From NCBI GenBank assembly GCA_023451375.1, contig JAEXZS010000015.1, positions 1-64,000 on the forward strand: 64,000 bases of DNA, given 5' to 3'. Both the position numbers and the translations under genes were made by a program. The stretch comes from Pseudomonadota bacterium (GTDB lineage: Bacteria; Pseudomonadota; Alphaproteobacteria; Caulobacterales; Caulobacteraceae). The first letter of the stretch is position 1. Every line of letters starts with the position of its first letter. This document shows positions 50,428-59,766 of the stretch, piece after piece. The notes below the pieces were generated by a model. The model was not told the DNA's origin. It saw nothing but the letters and a program-made list of their open reading frames with translations, and made no database searches.

Positions 50428-52578
50428 ATGCGCCCCGTCGCCTGGCTGTCGCTGCTGCTCGTCTGGTTGTCGCTTGTCGCGCCCGCGCGGGCGGAGGATG
50501 GGTACGAGCTGTGGCTGCGCTATCGGCCGGTGGAGGCGCAGGCGGCGGACGCCTATCGCGCGGCGACAACAGCCCTGCTGCCGGGCGGGGACAGCGCCAC
50601 CATCCGCGCCGCGACGGCGGAGCTGGAACGCGGCCTAGGCGGTCTGACGGGTCGGACGCCCGAGGTGGTTTCGACGCTCCAGCCAGGCGTCGTCCTCTAT
50701 GGCACGCCGGCCGCCTCGCCGTTGATTTCGGCGCTGGACCTGCCGCTGTCGGACCTGGGCGACGAGGGTTATCTGATCCGCAGCGTGCGCCTGGACGGCC
50801 GCCCGGCGACGGTGATCGCCGCAAACGCCGACATCGGCGTGCTGTACGGCGCCTTCGACCTGCTGCGCCGCATCCAGACACGCCAGCCGCTGGCGGGGCT
50901 GAATGTGCGCTCTGCCCCGACGGTGAAGCTCAGGCTGCTGAACCACTGGGACAATCTGGATCGGACAGTGGAGCGAGGCTATGCGGGACAGTCGATCTGG
51001 GACTGGCACAAGCTGCCCGACTATAGGCCGGGTCTTTACACGGACTATGCGCGCGCCAACGCCTCGATCGGGATCAACGGCGCGGTGCTGAACAACGTCA
51101 ACAGCAACGCCCTGTCGCTGACCGCGCCCTACATCGCCAAGACGGCCGCGCTGGCCGAAGTGTTCCGGCCCTATGGCGTCCGCGTCTATCTGTCGGCCCG
51201 GTTCAGCGCGCCCATGGAGATCGGCGGTTTGGACACCGCCGATCCGCTGGACCCGCGCGTGCGCGCCTGGTGGAAGGCCAAGGCCGACGAGATCTACGCC
51301 GCCGTTCCCGACTTCGGCGGCTTCCTGGTGAAGGCCAATTCGGAAGGCCAGCCGGGGCCGCAGGACTATGGCCGCACCCACGCCGACGGCGCCAACATGC
51401 TGGCCGAGGCGCTGGCCCCGCACGGCGGGGTCGTGATGTGGCGCGCCTTCGTCTATTCGCACGACAACCCCGACGACCGGCACAAGCAGGCCAGCGCCGA
51501 GTTCGAGCCGCTGGACGGCCGGTTTCTTTCGAACGTCATCGTCCAGGTGAAGAACGGCGCCATAGACTTCCAGCCCCGCGAACCCTTCCATCCGCTGTTC
51601 GGCGCCATGCCGCGGACGCCGCTGATGATGGAGTTCCAGATCACCAAGGAATACCTCGGCTTCGCCACTCACCTGGCCTATCTCGGCCCCCTCTACGAGG
51701 AGGTGCTGCGGTCGGACACGTGCCGGCCGGCGTGCGGCTCGACGGTGGCGGAAATCGTCGACGGGGGCGCCTTCGGCCATACGCTGACCGGCATGGCGGG
51801 GGTCGCCAACATCGGTTCGGACCGCAACTGGTCGGGCAGCCACTTCGACCAGGCCAACTGGTACGCCTTCGGCCGCATGGCATGGAACACGGAGACCGCC
51901 CGCGCCGAGCCGATCGCCCAGGAATGGGCGCGCATGACCTTCTCCAACGATCCCGGCTTCGTGGCGCCGGCGGTCGAAATGATGATGGGGTCTCGCGAGG
52001 CTGTGGTCGACTACATGACGCCGCTGGGCCTGGGGCACCTGATGGCGACCGACCACCACTACGGGCCGGCGCCGTGGGTCGACGACCTGGCCCGGCCGGA
52101 ATGGAACCCGGTCTACTATCACCGGGCGGACGGGGAGGGGATCGGCTTCGACCGCACCGCCACGGGATCGAACGCCGTCGCCCAGTACGCGCCAGAGATC
52201 GCGGCCCGCTTCTCAGACCTTTCCCGGATCGACGAGCGGCATCTGCTGTGGTTCCACCACCTGCCCTGGGACCATAGGATGCGCTCCGGCCGGACGCTTT
52301 GGGACGAACTGGTGCTGCGCTACGACCGGGGTGTGGCGGATGTCGGCGAGATGCGTCGGACCTGGGCGTCGCTTCGGCCCTATGTGGACGACCAGCGGTT
52401 CGAGGACACCGCCACCTTCCTGGGCATCCAGGAGAAGGAGGCGCGCTGGTGGCGCGACGCCTCGGTGGCCTATTTCCAGAGTCTGTCAAAGCGGCCGCTG
52501 CCGGAGGGCTCGCCGTCGCCAGAGCATTCGTTGAAATATTATAAGTCCCTGAGCTTCCCCGAGGCGCCGGGGATTTAG
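50428..52578 (+). CDS. agu67: Alpha-glucuronidase, glycoside hydrolase family 67
   Basis: 716 residues with an N-terminal signal peptide (cleavage near ARA-EDG, residue 22). It removes (4-O-methyl)glucuronic acid from the ends of xylo-oligosaccharides. Family segments include the N-terminal small domain (YELWLRYRPVEA), RLLNHWDNLDRTVERGYAGQ, the general-acid Glu segment GGFLVKANSEGQPGP, MEFQITKEYLGF, WYAFGRMAWNTE and LGLGHLMATDHHYGPAPW. The ATG at 50428 has GGAGGAAG upstream. It is divergent from manD under a shared candidate operator. The released glucuronate would go to the neighbouring ExuT-like and ManD proteins. Confidence 0.95.
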   Translation: MRPVAWLSLLLVWLSLVAPARAEDGYELWLRYRPVEAQAADAYRAATTALLPGGDSATIRAATAELERGLGGLTGRTPEVVSTLQPGVVLYGTPAASPLISALDLPLSDLGDEGYLIRSVRLDGRPATVIAANADIGVLYGAFDLLRRIQTRQPLAGLNVRSAPTVKLRLLNHWDNLDRTVERGYAGQSIWDWHKLPDYRPGLYTDYARANASIGINGAVLNNVNSNALSLTAPYIAKTAALAEVFRPYGVRVYLSARFSAPMEIGGLDTADPLDPRVRAWWKAKADEIYAAVPDFGGFLVKANSEGQPGPQDYGRTHADGANMLAEALAPHGGVVMWRAFVYSHDNPDDRHKQASAEFEPLDGRFLSNVIVQVKNGAIDFQPREPFHPLFGAMPRTPLMMEFQITKEYLGFATHLAYLGPLYEEVLRSDTCRPACGSTVAEIVDGGAFGHTLTGMAGVANIGSDRNWSGSHFDQANWYAFGRMAWNTETARAEPIAQEWARMTFSNDPGFVAPAVEMMMGSREAVVDYMTPLGLGHLMATDHHYGPAPWVDDLARPEWNPVYYHRADGEGIGFDRTATGSNAVAQYAPEIAARFSDLSRIDERHLLWFHHLPWDHRMRSGRTLWDELVLRYDRGVADVGEMRRTWASLRPYVDDQRFEDTATFLGIQEKEARWWRDASVAYFQSLSKRPLPEGSPSPEHSLKYYKSLSFPEAPGI

Positions 52579-52858
52579 CGCCAGCCTGAACCGATGCGCC
52601 GCCAAGAGCGTCGGCGGAAGAAGACGACTGACGCACGCCAGCGCCTGCGGCACTGCATATCTTCCGCAGCACCTTCCATCGCCTCGCCCTGCGCTTGCGG
52701 CTCTGGAACAGCAAAGCGTGACGTGACCCAAGACTGCCGCCTGGCCTGGTTCGATTTTGCACACGGGCGGCGGCCGGCTGCGTGACGCGGCCGCCTCAGT
52801 CGGCCGCTCAGGAACTCCGTAGAGCCGAGATGGATTAACCTGCTCTGGAGGGCCGGCC
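52579..52858. other. Gene-free stretch between agu67 and the glycosyltransferase
   Basis: 280 bases. No convincing gene, terminator with a U tract or operator was seen. A ribosome site (GGAGG at 52847-52851) for the next gene lies at its right end. It may hold the left boundary of an inserted segment. Confidence 0.4.
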
Positions 52859-54124
52859 GTGCGATATCTATTCACGACGTTCGAGGGCGGGGGGCATGTC
52901 CCGCCAGCGATCCTCATGGCGTCAGCGCTGAAGGCGCGCGGTCATGAGATCCTCTTCGTTTCTGACGAAGTCAATCGTCGGGCTGTTGAGGCGACCGGGC
53001 TTGAGTTCGAGCCGTGGCGCACCGCGCCAAATCGCCTCGCGGCGGCCCAGATCGACGACCCGCTTCAAGACTGGCGCAGGGCTTGGCCGCCCGCGATTGT
53101 CAAATCCGTGTGCGACGCGGTCAGCACGGGGCCCGCGGCACGATACGCCGGCGACACTTTGCGCCTCATCTCATCATTCAATCCCGATCTCGTCGTATCC
53201 AACGAACTGCTCCTGGGCTGCTTAGTCGCCTGTGAGGCCACGGGAACGTCCGCCGCTCTTCTGACTGGGAACCTGTGGCCCTATCCCACTCGAATGGATC
53301 AACCGCCGTTTGGACCGGGGTGGGCTCCGCCCACCGGCCCGTCAGCGGATCGCGCCCATCGGCACACCCGCGCCATGATCCGCTCATGGTTCAACGCAGG
53401 TCGCGAGCAGCTGAACGCAGTCCGCGCCGACCATGGGCTGCGTCCGCTGAATCACACGCTTGATCAGCTGGACAGCGCGCGTTTGATCGTGCTGGGGGCA
53501 AGTCGCGCCTTCGACTACGATGCCCGGCCAGTCGCCCCTTACGTCTATGCCGGGCCTCTCGTCGACCTCCCGGCGCCGTCGGAGGTGCTCGCTAGAGAGC
53601 GTCTTCGCGTGCTGATCTCATTCAGCACCACCTATCAGGCCCAAACCGCTGTAATGGCGCGTTGTATGAAGGCGCTCGCGCCATTACCCATCGACGTGGT
53701 TGTAACGACTGGGCCCGCTTTAAGCCCAGCCGATCTCCCGGAATCGCCTAACGCCAAGGTCGTCGCCTGGGCTGACCACGATCAACTCGTGCCGAACTGC
53801 GATCTCATGATCTGCCATGGGGGACACGGGACGCTGGTGCGCGCGCTGCGCCACGGCGTGCCGGTCTTGTGTCTTCCGATGGGGCGCGATCACCCTGAGA
53901 ACGGGCGTCGCCTCACCCACCTCGGTGCGGGTCTGATGATCTCGCGCCACGCATCCGTTCACCGCATCCGTCGCCAAGCCGAGAGAATCCTCCTCGACGG
54001 CGCATTCAAGCAAGCTGCGCGAAAGATCGGCATCCGCATCATCCGCGAACAGCCAATCGAGCGAAGCAACGCACTGGCTGCTCTGGAATCCGTCGCTGGC
54101 GCTCAGCTGGCGGCTGCGGCCTAA
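52859..54124 (+). CDS. GT1-type UDP-glycosyltransferase (MGT/GtfB-like)
   Basis: 421 residues from GTG 52859 with GGAGG seven bases upstream. GT-B fold: the N-terminal MRYLFTTFEGGGHVPPAILM carries the usual acceptor-side His, and the C-terminal donor motif is CDLMICHGGHGTLVRALRHG followed by LPMGRDHPENGRRL. This matches macrolide- or flavonoid-type glycosyltransferases that modify small molecules rather than polysaccharide enzymes. Codon use appears less GC-biased than in its neighbours. It stands alone on its strand between agu67 and the hipBA pair and has no obvious link to xylan use. Confidence 0.85.
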   Translation: MRYLFTTFEGGGHVPPAILMASALKARGHEILFVSDEVNRRAVEATGLEFEPWRTAPNRLAAAQIDDPLQDWRRAWPPAIVKSVCDAVSTGPAARYAGDTLRLISSFNPDLVVSNELLLGCLVACEATGTSAALLTGNLWPYPTRMDQPPFGPGWAPPTGPSADRAHRHTRAMIRSWFNAGREQLNAVRADHGLRPLNHTLDQLDSARLIVLGASRAFDYDARPVAPYVYAGPLVDLPAPSEVLARERLRVLISFSTTYQAQTAVMARCMKALAPLPIDVVVTTGPALSPADLPESPNAKVVAWADHDQLVPNCDLMICHGGHGTLVRALRHGVPVLCLPMGRDHPENGRRLTHLGAGLMISRHASVHRIRRQAERILLDGAFKQAARKIGIRIIREQPIERSNALAALESVAGAQLAAAA

Positions 54125-54568
54125 TCCCGACTAAGCCGGCGCCGCGGACGACGAGAAATTCTGCGCAGGTCGCGCGGTCTGCTGTTCCGGGTCGTCGGCG
54201 ATCTCCGCGCTATTAGCGGCGCCCTAAGGTCAAGGCAGAGCGGATGTCCTAAACGGCCGGATCGCGCGCCGGCGTCCGCAGATTCGGGCGACGCGAAGCG
54301 CCCGCACGAGATCGCTGCGACGGGCAGGCGCCATAAGACAAAGCCTCACCCCCGAGACGGCCTCGCTGACGGCGGTCGCGTCTCGAAGGATAAGGCGAAC
54401 CCCGGCCTCCGCCGCCCGTCGAACCAGCCGTTCTGCAAGGCCCAAGCGCATCGGAAGCTAGATGGGGGGGCGCTCCTCAGGCGCTGACGGCGTGAACTGC
54501 AGCATGTCTGCAGCCAAGCGAACCCGCTCAGCCTTCTACAGCAGATCGACTGGCTCGATGACCGCCGT
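54125..54568. other. Gene-poor stretch between the glycosyltransferase and hipA
   Basis: About 440 bases with no convincing gene. On the minus strand a 73-residue frame (54230-54451, MRLGLAERLVRRAAEAGVRL) and a closed peptide ending QFTPSAPEERPPI (stop near 54460) look more protein-like than chance but match nothing I know. They may be remnants of a small gene broken by stops. Confidence 0.35.
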
Positions 54569-55822
54569 TCATACCCTGAAGGCGTGGGCCACCGACCTGT
54601 GCGCCGCTGCGATCTCGACCAGTGACGCCCGACTTACGCCGTTTGTGTCGGCGAAGCGCGGCCAGTCCGCTACGGCCGCGCGGACCTCATCGATGATCGC
54701 GTCGATCAGGCGGTCCGGCAGGCTGTGGCCGTGTCCCAGAGCGCGGACGTGCTCGCGAGTGGGGTTCTTCCCTTCGCCCTGGACGTCGAGATAGTGCTCT
54801 CCGCCGGGACCGGTCGAATAGGTCAGGTCATAGGCGGGGGCGAGACGCCACTGGCCGGTCGCATCCATCAGGTAGCTGTGCTGCCTCGTGTGGTCGTCAC
54901 GATTGCTGGCGAGCAAATTGAAGACCATGCGCCGGAAGGCGGCGTGGAGGTCGTCAGCGTGGCGGGTGATTGCCCGCGTCGCGCGCAAGAAGAGGTCATA
55001 GCTTGCAGGCGTCCGCCACGGCGCCTCGACGGCGCCGCTTAGGGAGACCATGTGCAAGCGCCGGCCAGGCTCTGGCCGATCGAAGCGGCGGGTGGCGAAA
55101 TAGCCTGGACCGACGTTGGACGGCAGCAAACGATAGGGGGCGATGTCCAAGCCGGCGGCCTTGGCCATGGCCGCGTAAGCCGCCTCGATGGGGCCGATGT
55201 CCGGCGGATCATTGATCGCGGCGAACTTGACGATCCAGGCCTCTTGGCCGGCGGCGGTCTCGCCTTCGGAGACCGAGACCCGCCCATCGGCGTCGAACCC
55301 GACGTGGATCTTGGGCCTAGCGCCGCCCGAGCCTCCAGCCAGGGCGGCCAAGGTGTCAGCAAACTCGCCCTCATGGCCGGCCAGGATCTCGGTCGAGGCG
55401 AAGGCCAAGGCGTCAAGATCGAGGCTCTCCACCTCCGGCGGCGGCGCGGTCGCCGGCCTGTAGGTGAGGGCGCCCCGACCGTGGTCGCCCACTAAGGCCA
55501 GCCGATCCAAAGGGCTCAACGTCTCGATGGCGACGCCGAGCTTGCCTAGGCGCCGCCGCATGACCAGGAAGCCCCACCCCTCGGGCAGGCTGTCTGACAG
55601 AAAGCCGTGCAGACCTTCAAACTCGCGGCTGCGGGCGGAATGAAGGCCAGCTTCCGGCGGGTAGAGCAGAGCGGAGACGGGGAGCGGCGCCGCGATCAGC
55701 TCCGGCGACCATTCCAGCTGCGCCAAGCCTCCGGCCATGGCCAGGCGGCCGACGGGCAAGCGGGGCTGGTCCTCGCCAAAGGTCAGGCTGGCGGCCAGCG
55801 GGGTTCCGGGCGCAAGCTTCAT
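54569..55822 (-). CDS. hipA: HipA family serine/threonine kinase toxin
   Basis: 417 residues from ATG 55822, which overlaps the hipB stop in ATGA. HipA-type kinases phosphorylate cytoplasmic targets (glutamyl-tRNA synthetase in E. coli), stopping growth. Motifs: HipA_N-type segment LSDSLPEGWGFLVMRRRLG, Gly-rich P-loop-like GGSGGARPK at 163-171, the catalytic Asp segment NRDDH at 307-311 and the metal-binding Asp in APAYDL (D332). All key residues are present, so the toxin may be active. Unlike many HipA proteins, the autophosphorylation loop cannot be placed with confidence. Confidence 0.87.
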   Translation of the reverse strand: MKLAPGTPLAASLTFGEDQPRLPVGRLAMAGGLAQLEWSPELIAAPLPVSALLYPPEAGLHSARSREFEGLHGFLSDSLPEGWGFLVMRRRLGKLGVAIETLSPLDRLALVGDHGRGALTYRPATAPPPEVESLDLDALAFASTEILAGHEGEFADTLAALAGGSGGARPKIHVGFDADGRVSVSEGETAAGQEAWIVKFAAINDPPDIGPIEAAYAAMAKAAGLDIAPYRLLPSNVGPGYFATRRFDRPEPGRRLHMVSLSGAVEAPWRTPASYDLFLRATRAITRHADDLHAAFRRMVFNLLASNRDDHTRQHSYLMDATGQWRLAPAYDLTYSTGPGGEHYLDVQGEGKNPTREHVRALGHGHSLPDRLIDAIIDEVRAAVADWPRFADTNGVSRASLVEIAAAHRSVAHAFRV

Positions 55823-56202
55823 GGGGGCCACGCCTTAGCAGGTCGTGACCGGGGTGCTCGCACACGAGCCCGTCGCGGAGAGGCGCTGGCGGTTTGCTGG
55901 GCAAGGAGCGCATCGAGGCTGGTTGCCGCGGGGAGGGGAAACAGGGCGCCCACCGCGTCTTCGCAGCGCAGGGCGACAGCGGCCTTGACCATGTCCTCCA
56001 GCGACGCTCGACCTTCTGTCTCCAGACGCCGCCAGGTGCGGTAGGCGACCCCAGCCCTCTGAGCGGCCTCCCGCTGGGGCCAGCCCAAGGCCACGCGACG
56101 CGCTTTTATACGTCCAGCGAGGTCTCGCAAAAGTTCAGCGGGCGTCTCTAGCACTGTCCGTATATGGCCGTTTTCCAGTGCCGTAGCAACATAATTGTCC
56201 AA
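55819..56202 (-). CDS. hipB: HipB-like XRE-family antitoxin
   Basis: 127 residues. A helix-turn-helix lies at about 25-75 (LAGRIKARRVALGWPQREAA, then AGVAYRTWRRLETEG). The C-terminal tail is rich in Arg and Pro (PRRARVRAPRSRPAKAWPP), longer and more basic than usual. It would bind DNA at its own promoter and neutralise the HipA kinase. The TTG at 56202 has no ribosome site; an internal GTG (IRTVLETPAELL) is an alternative start. Its stop overlaps the hipA start. Confidence 0.8.
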   Translation of the reverse strand: MDNYVATALENGHIRTVLETPAELLRDLAGRIKARRVALGWPQREAAQRAGVAYRTWRRLETEGRASLEDMVKAAVALRCEDAVGALFPLPAATSLDALLAQQTASASPRRARVRAPRSRPAKAWPP

Positions 56203-56551
56203 ATGAGGCCGCTTGGGGTGAGGCGCTTCCGGGAGCCTCAGAATTCGGGCGGTGTCGCAGGCCGACCTCTACGATGACAAGATCGTGGCTGCGTCAGATC
56301 GCAAACACCCGCCCGACCCAGACGATGCGAAGGCGCCTCGTTGAGAACGATGGGGGCGGCGACGACCTTCGGTGCGCTTTCATGCCGAGTGGCTCGCGGT
56401 CAAACGCGGCGAGCCGCCTTGGAAGATCAACAGCCCGTCAGCGTCTCCTTTGTCGTATCCATCCGTTGCGGATCGACGGTCAGGCGACGAAGTCAGCCGT
56501 AGACTCAACTCCCGCCCTAGCGGCCGCAACGGCTTGGAGGTCTGGCTAACG
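56203..56551. other. Gene-free stretch upstream of hipB
   Basis: About 350 bases. It includes the hipB promoter side (GAGGCGCTTCCGGGAGCCTC near 56220-56239 is a candidate inverted repeat). A plus-strand frame around 56372-56563 contains a protein-like piece (FHAEWLAVKRGEPPWKI) without a good start. It may be a gene relic at the edge of the inserted segment. Confidence 0.35.
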
Positions 56552-57418
56552 TCAGTTCCCTGAGGCGAATTCGCCGCCGATCGTCATCGACAGCGACAGG
56601 GTCTCGCCCGGCTGCAGGATGGCCAGGCCCGACGCCTCGTCGGCGCGGGCGTTCAGCGCATCGGGGCGATGGCTGACCGGTTCGATGCAGATGAAATCGG
56701 CAGCCTGCGGCGCATAGACGTGGACGCGGCTCACGCCCGGCGCCGACAGCATCGCGACGCCGTCCGGCGACGTCAGCCGCGCCTCTCCGGTCCAGCCCTC
56801 ATAGGCGTTGTCGACGAAGGGGGCATTGGCGACGAGGGGACCGCCGCTCCAGTCGAACAGCGCCTGAGCTCCCGCCAGCTCGCGCGGGATCAGGGTGTCG
56901 TCGGACAGCCAGACCTGGGGCGCGGCGATCATCAGGCGGGCGTCGGCGGGGCGGTGGAAATAGGGATGCAGGCCGACCCCCGCCGGGGCGGCGCGCACGT
57001 CGCGGTTGGTCAGGGCCAGGTCGACGCGGAGCCCCTGATCGGACAGGGCGAAGCGCTGCTCGGCTGCGAACGCCCAGGGCCAGCTCGGACCGGCCGGCTG
57101 CTCGAAGGTAAGGACGGCGGCGTCGGCCTCTGCCCGCTTGACGGACCATGGCGCCAGCCAGCCGAGACCATGGAGCGCGTGCGGCTCGAAGCCGGGCGTG
57201 GCGCCGACGTCGAACGCCTGACCTTCGAAACGAAAGCGACCGTGATCGATGCGGTTGGCGTAGGGGACCAGCGGGAAACAGGCGGCCTGCAGCGGATCGG
57301 TCGCTCCCGGGGGCGTCGGCCGCAAAATCGGCCGGTCGCCCAGGAACAGGCTCAGGATCGAGCCGCCCAGCGCAGGGTCGATCTCGGCGCGCCAGTCGCC
57401 GGCGGCGAGGACGATCAC
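56552..57418 (-). CDS. Aldose 1-epimerase family protein
   Basis: 288 residues from a GTG at 57418 overlapping the xylC stop (GTGA); the upstream extension of the frame is a shadow of xylC. It is a mutarotase fold: CFPLVPYANRIDHGRFRFEG, HALHGLGWLAPW with the catalytic His, and GVGLHPYFHRP with the second His; the Glu is probably in FICIEPVSHRPDA. It would interconvert anomers of xylose or a related sugar so the dehydrogenase and lactonase act efficiently. It is last in the minus-strand xylose unit. Confidence 0.9.
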   Translation of the reverse strand: MIVLAAGDWRAEIDPALGGSILSLFLGDRPILRPTPPGATDPLQAACFPLVPYANRIDHGRFRFEGQAFDVGATPGFEPHALHGLGWLAPWSVKRAEADAAVLTFEQPAGPSWPWAFAAEQRFALSDQGLRVDLALTNRDVRAAPAGVGLHPYFHRPADARLMIAAPQVWLSDDTLIPRELAGAQALFDWSGGPLVANAPFVDNAYEGWTGEARLTSPDGVAMLSAPGVSRVHVYAPQAADFICIEPVSHRPDALNARADEASGLAILQPGETLSLSMTIGGEFASGN

Positions 57419-58275
57419 AGCCGGATCAGGTTCTGCGGCAGGCCGGGCGTCTCGACCCGAACGCGGTACAGGCCGCCCAGTGTCGGCTGGTCGCCGCGCT
57501 TGTCGGAATTGCCCAGCCACGCCGTGGTGCAATAGAGGTCGCGCAGGTCGTCGCCGCCGAAGGCCGCCTTGGTCACCGTCTGGACCGGCAGGCGGATCGT
57601 ACCGACCCGCTCGCCTTCGGGGGAAAACCGCGCCACGCCCCAGCCGTTGAACAGCCCCACATGCAGCACGCCGTCGGCGTCCATGCTGGGGCCGTCGGCG
57701 AAGCCGTCCTCGGTCACGGCGAACACCCGCCGGTTCGACAGCACGCCGTCGGCGTGGTCGAAGGCCAGCACCGTCTTGGCCAGGGTGTCGTGGTGATAGA
57801 GGGTCCGCCCGTCAGGGCTGAGGCACGGACCGTTGGTGACGCCATAGCCGTCGTCGTGGCGGGTCAGTTCGCCGTCGGCCCAGCGATAGAGGGCGCCGGT
57901 CTTGACCGCCTCCTGGTCGTCCATGGAACCAAACCACAGCGACCCGTCCGGCGCGACGAAACCGTCGTTCAGACGGTTCTGCGGCCGGTCCGGCTCGACC
58001 GGCAGGATCAAGGTGAAGACGCCGGTCCCGGGATCGAACCGGTGCAAGCCGCCGCGCACGCCGCAAATCAGCGATCCGTCCTGGGCGGGCAGGGCGAAGC
58101 CGATCTGGTCCGGCGCGTCCCACGACCTCTTCTCGCCGGTCGCGGGGGTGTAGCGATGCAGCCGTCGACCCTTGATGTCGACGAACCACACCGCCTTGCG
58201 CGCGGCGTCCCAGACCGGGCCTTCGCCCAGCTCCGCCTGGACGTCCCAGACCAGTTCGGCCTCGCTCATGCTCAT
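57415..58275 (-). CDS. xylC: SMP-30/gluconolactonase family protein, probable xylonolactonase
   Basis: 286 residues, ATG at 58275 overlapping the dehydrogenase stop (ATGA). It is a six-bladed SMP-30 propeller with metal-ligand segments AELGEGPVWD (Glu), RPQNRLNDGFVAPDG (Asn), GVTNGPCLSPDG (Asn) and ADGPSMDADG (Asp). XylC opens xylonolactone to xylonate in the Caulobacter-type oxidative xylose pathway, and the neighbours support that substrate over gluconolactone. Confidence 0.9.
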   Translation of the reverse strand: MSMSEAELVWDVQAELGEGPVWDAARKAVWFVDIKGRRLHRYTPATGEKRSWDAPDQIGFALPAQDGSLICGVRGGLHRFDPGTGVFTLILPVEPDRPQNRLNDGFVAPDGSLWFGSMDDQEAVKTGALYRWADGELTRHDDGYGVTNGPCLSPDGRTLYHHDTLAKTVLAFDHADGVLSNRRVFAVTEDGFADGPSMDADGVLHVGLFNGWGVARFSPEGERVGTIRLPVQTVTKAAFGGDDLRDLYCTTAWLGNSDKRGDQPTLGGLYRVRVETPGLPQNLIRL

Positions 58276-59714
58276 CCCGCGGAGTAGCTGGTCTTGATCT
58301 GGGTGTAGAACTCCGCCGCCGCGAAGCCCTGCTCACGCGCGCCGTAGCTGGACTTCTTCGAGCCGCCGAAGGGCACATGGTAGTCGACGCCGGCGGTCGG
58401 CAGGTTGACCATGGTCATGCCCGCCTTGGCGCGGCGCTGGAAGTCGCGCGCATGCTTCAGCGACGAGGTGACGATGCCGGCGGACAGGCCGAACTCCACG
58501 CCGTTGGCGACGGCCAGCGCCTCTTCGTAGGACTTGACCCGAATGGTCGAGGCGACAGGGCCAAACACCTCCTCGGTGTTGATGCGCATGTCCGGCACGG
58601 TGTCGGCGATCAGGGTCGGCTGGACATACCAGCCGGGCTTGTCCAGCGTCAGCCGCTCGCCGCCGGTCACCACGCGACCGCCGCTTTCCTTGGCGATGTC
58701 GATGTACTTGTAGGAGGTGTCGCGCTGAGCCTCGGTCACCGCCGGGCCCATCTGGGTGTTGGGATCCAGCGCATCGCCGACGCGGAGCGCCGCGACCTTC
58801 TCGGCCAGGGCGGCGACGAACCTGTCGTGAATGCCGTCCTGCACGATCAGGCGGCTGGACGCCGTGCAGCGCTGGCCGGTGGCGAAGAAGGAGCCGTCCA
58901 GCGCGATGTTCACCGCCCGGTCCAGGTCCGCGTCGTCCAGAACGATCAGCGGGTTCTTGCCGCCCATCTCCAGCTGCACACGGGCCTGGCGCTTCACCGC
59001 GCCTTCGGCCACGCCCGCGCCCACGCCCTGCGAGCCGGTGAAGCTGATGCCGGAAACGCCCTCATGGGCGACGATGGCGCGGCCGACGTCGCCGTCGCCG
59101 ATGATCATGTTGACCACGCCCTTGGGCAGGCCGGCCTCGTGCAGCACGGCGACCAGAGCCTCGGCCGTGGCCGGGGTCGGGCCGGCCGGCTTGATCACCA
59201 CCGTATTGCCGAAGGCGATGGCCGGGGCGATCTTCCAGGCCGGGATAGCGATGGGGAAGTTCCACGGCGTGATCAGGCCGAAAACCCCGACGGCCTGGCG
59301 ATAGGTCTGCACCTCCACGCCCGGGCGGGTGGAGGCCAGGTTCTGGCCGTGCAGGCGCAGGGCTTCGCCGGCGAAATACTTCAGGATGCGCGCGGCGCGC
59401 ACGGTCTCGCCGATGCCTTCGGGCACGGTCTTGCCCTCTTCGCGCGACAGCAGGCGGCCGATCTGTTCGCGCCGCTCCATGATCAGCGACCCGGCCTTGT
59501 CCAGAACGTCGAAACGGACTTCGGGCGAGGCCTCGGACCAACCCTCGAAGGCGTCGGTCGCGGCGGCGACGGCCTGGTCGACCTCGGCGGCGCCGCCCTT
59601 CGGCGTGCGGGCCACGATGTCGCGCGTGTCCGACGGGTTGTGGCTCTCGCCGGGACGGTCGCCGGCCACCTTCTCGCCGCCGATCCAGTGGGAGAGTTCA
59701 AGCGTGTCGGTCAT
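58272..59714 (-). CDS. xylA: Alpha-ketoglutaric semialdehyde dehydrogenase (2,5-dioxovalerate dehydrogenase)
   Basis: 480 residues, NAD(P)-dependent aldehyde dehydrogenase superfamily. It oxidises 2-oxoglutarate semialdehyde to 2-oxoglutarate, the last step of the oxidative xylose pathway. ITPWNFPIAIPAWKIAPAIA, FTGSQGVGAGVAEG, LEMGGKNPLIVLDDAD and the catalytic Cys in GQRCTASSRL are intact. AAAGG precedes the ATG. The symbol follows Caulobacter usage (xylA there is this enzyme, not xylose isomerase). A strong hairpin and an ACTCAGAC motif lie between it and the transporter gene. Confidence 0.88.
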   Translation of the reverse strand: MTDTLELSHWIGGEKVAGDRPGESHNPSDTRDIVARTPKGGAAEVDQAVAAATDAFEGWSEASPEVRFDVLDKAGSLIMERREQIGRLLSREEGKTVPEGIGETVRAARILKYFAGEALRLHGQNLASTRPGVEVQTYRQAVGVFGLITPWNFPIAIPAWKIAPAIAFGNTVVIKPAGPTPATAEALVAVLHEAGLPKGVVNMIIGDGDVGRAIVAHEGVSGISFTGSQGVGAGVAEGAVKRQARVQLEMGGKNPLIVLDDADLDRAVNIALDGSFFATGQRCTASSRLIVQDGIHDRFVAALAEKVAALRVGDALDPNTQMGPAVTEAQRDTSYKYIDIAKESGGRVVTGGERLTLDKPGWYVQPTLIADTVPDMRINTEEVFGPVASTIRVKSYEEALAVANGVEFGLSAGIVTSSLKHARDFQRRAKAGMTMVNLPTAGVDYHVPFGGSKKSSYGAREQGFAAAEFYTQIKTSYSAG

Positions 59715-59736
59715 GGCGCGTCCTTTCGGTGTGGAA

Positions 59737-59762
59737 ACGGGCGGCGAGGGAGCGCCGCCCGT
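59737..59762 (-). terminator. Strong hairpin between the sugar transporter and aldehyde dehydrogenase genes
   Basis: ACGGGCGGCG (59737-59746) and CGCCGCCCGT (59753-59762) form a perfect ten-base stem with a six-base loop. On the minus strand it is followed only by GTTTCC-like sequence, not a full U tract. It could be a terminator for the transporter transcript or a stabiliser or leader hairpin for the next gene. Confidence 0.5.
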
Positions 59763-59766
59763 CAGG

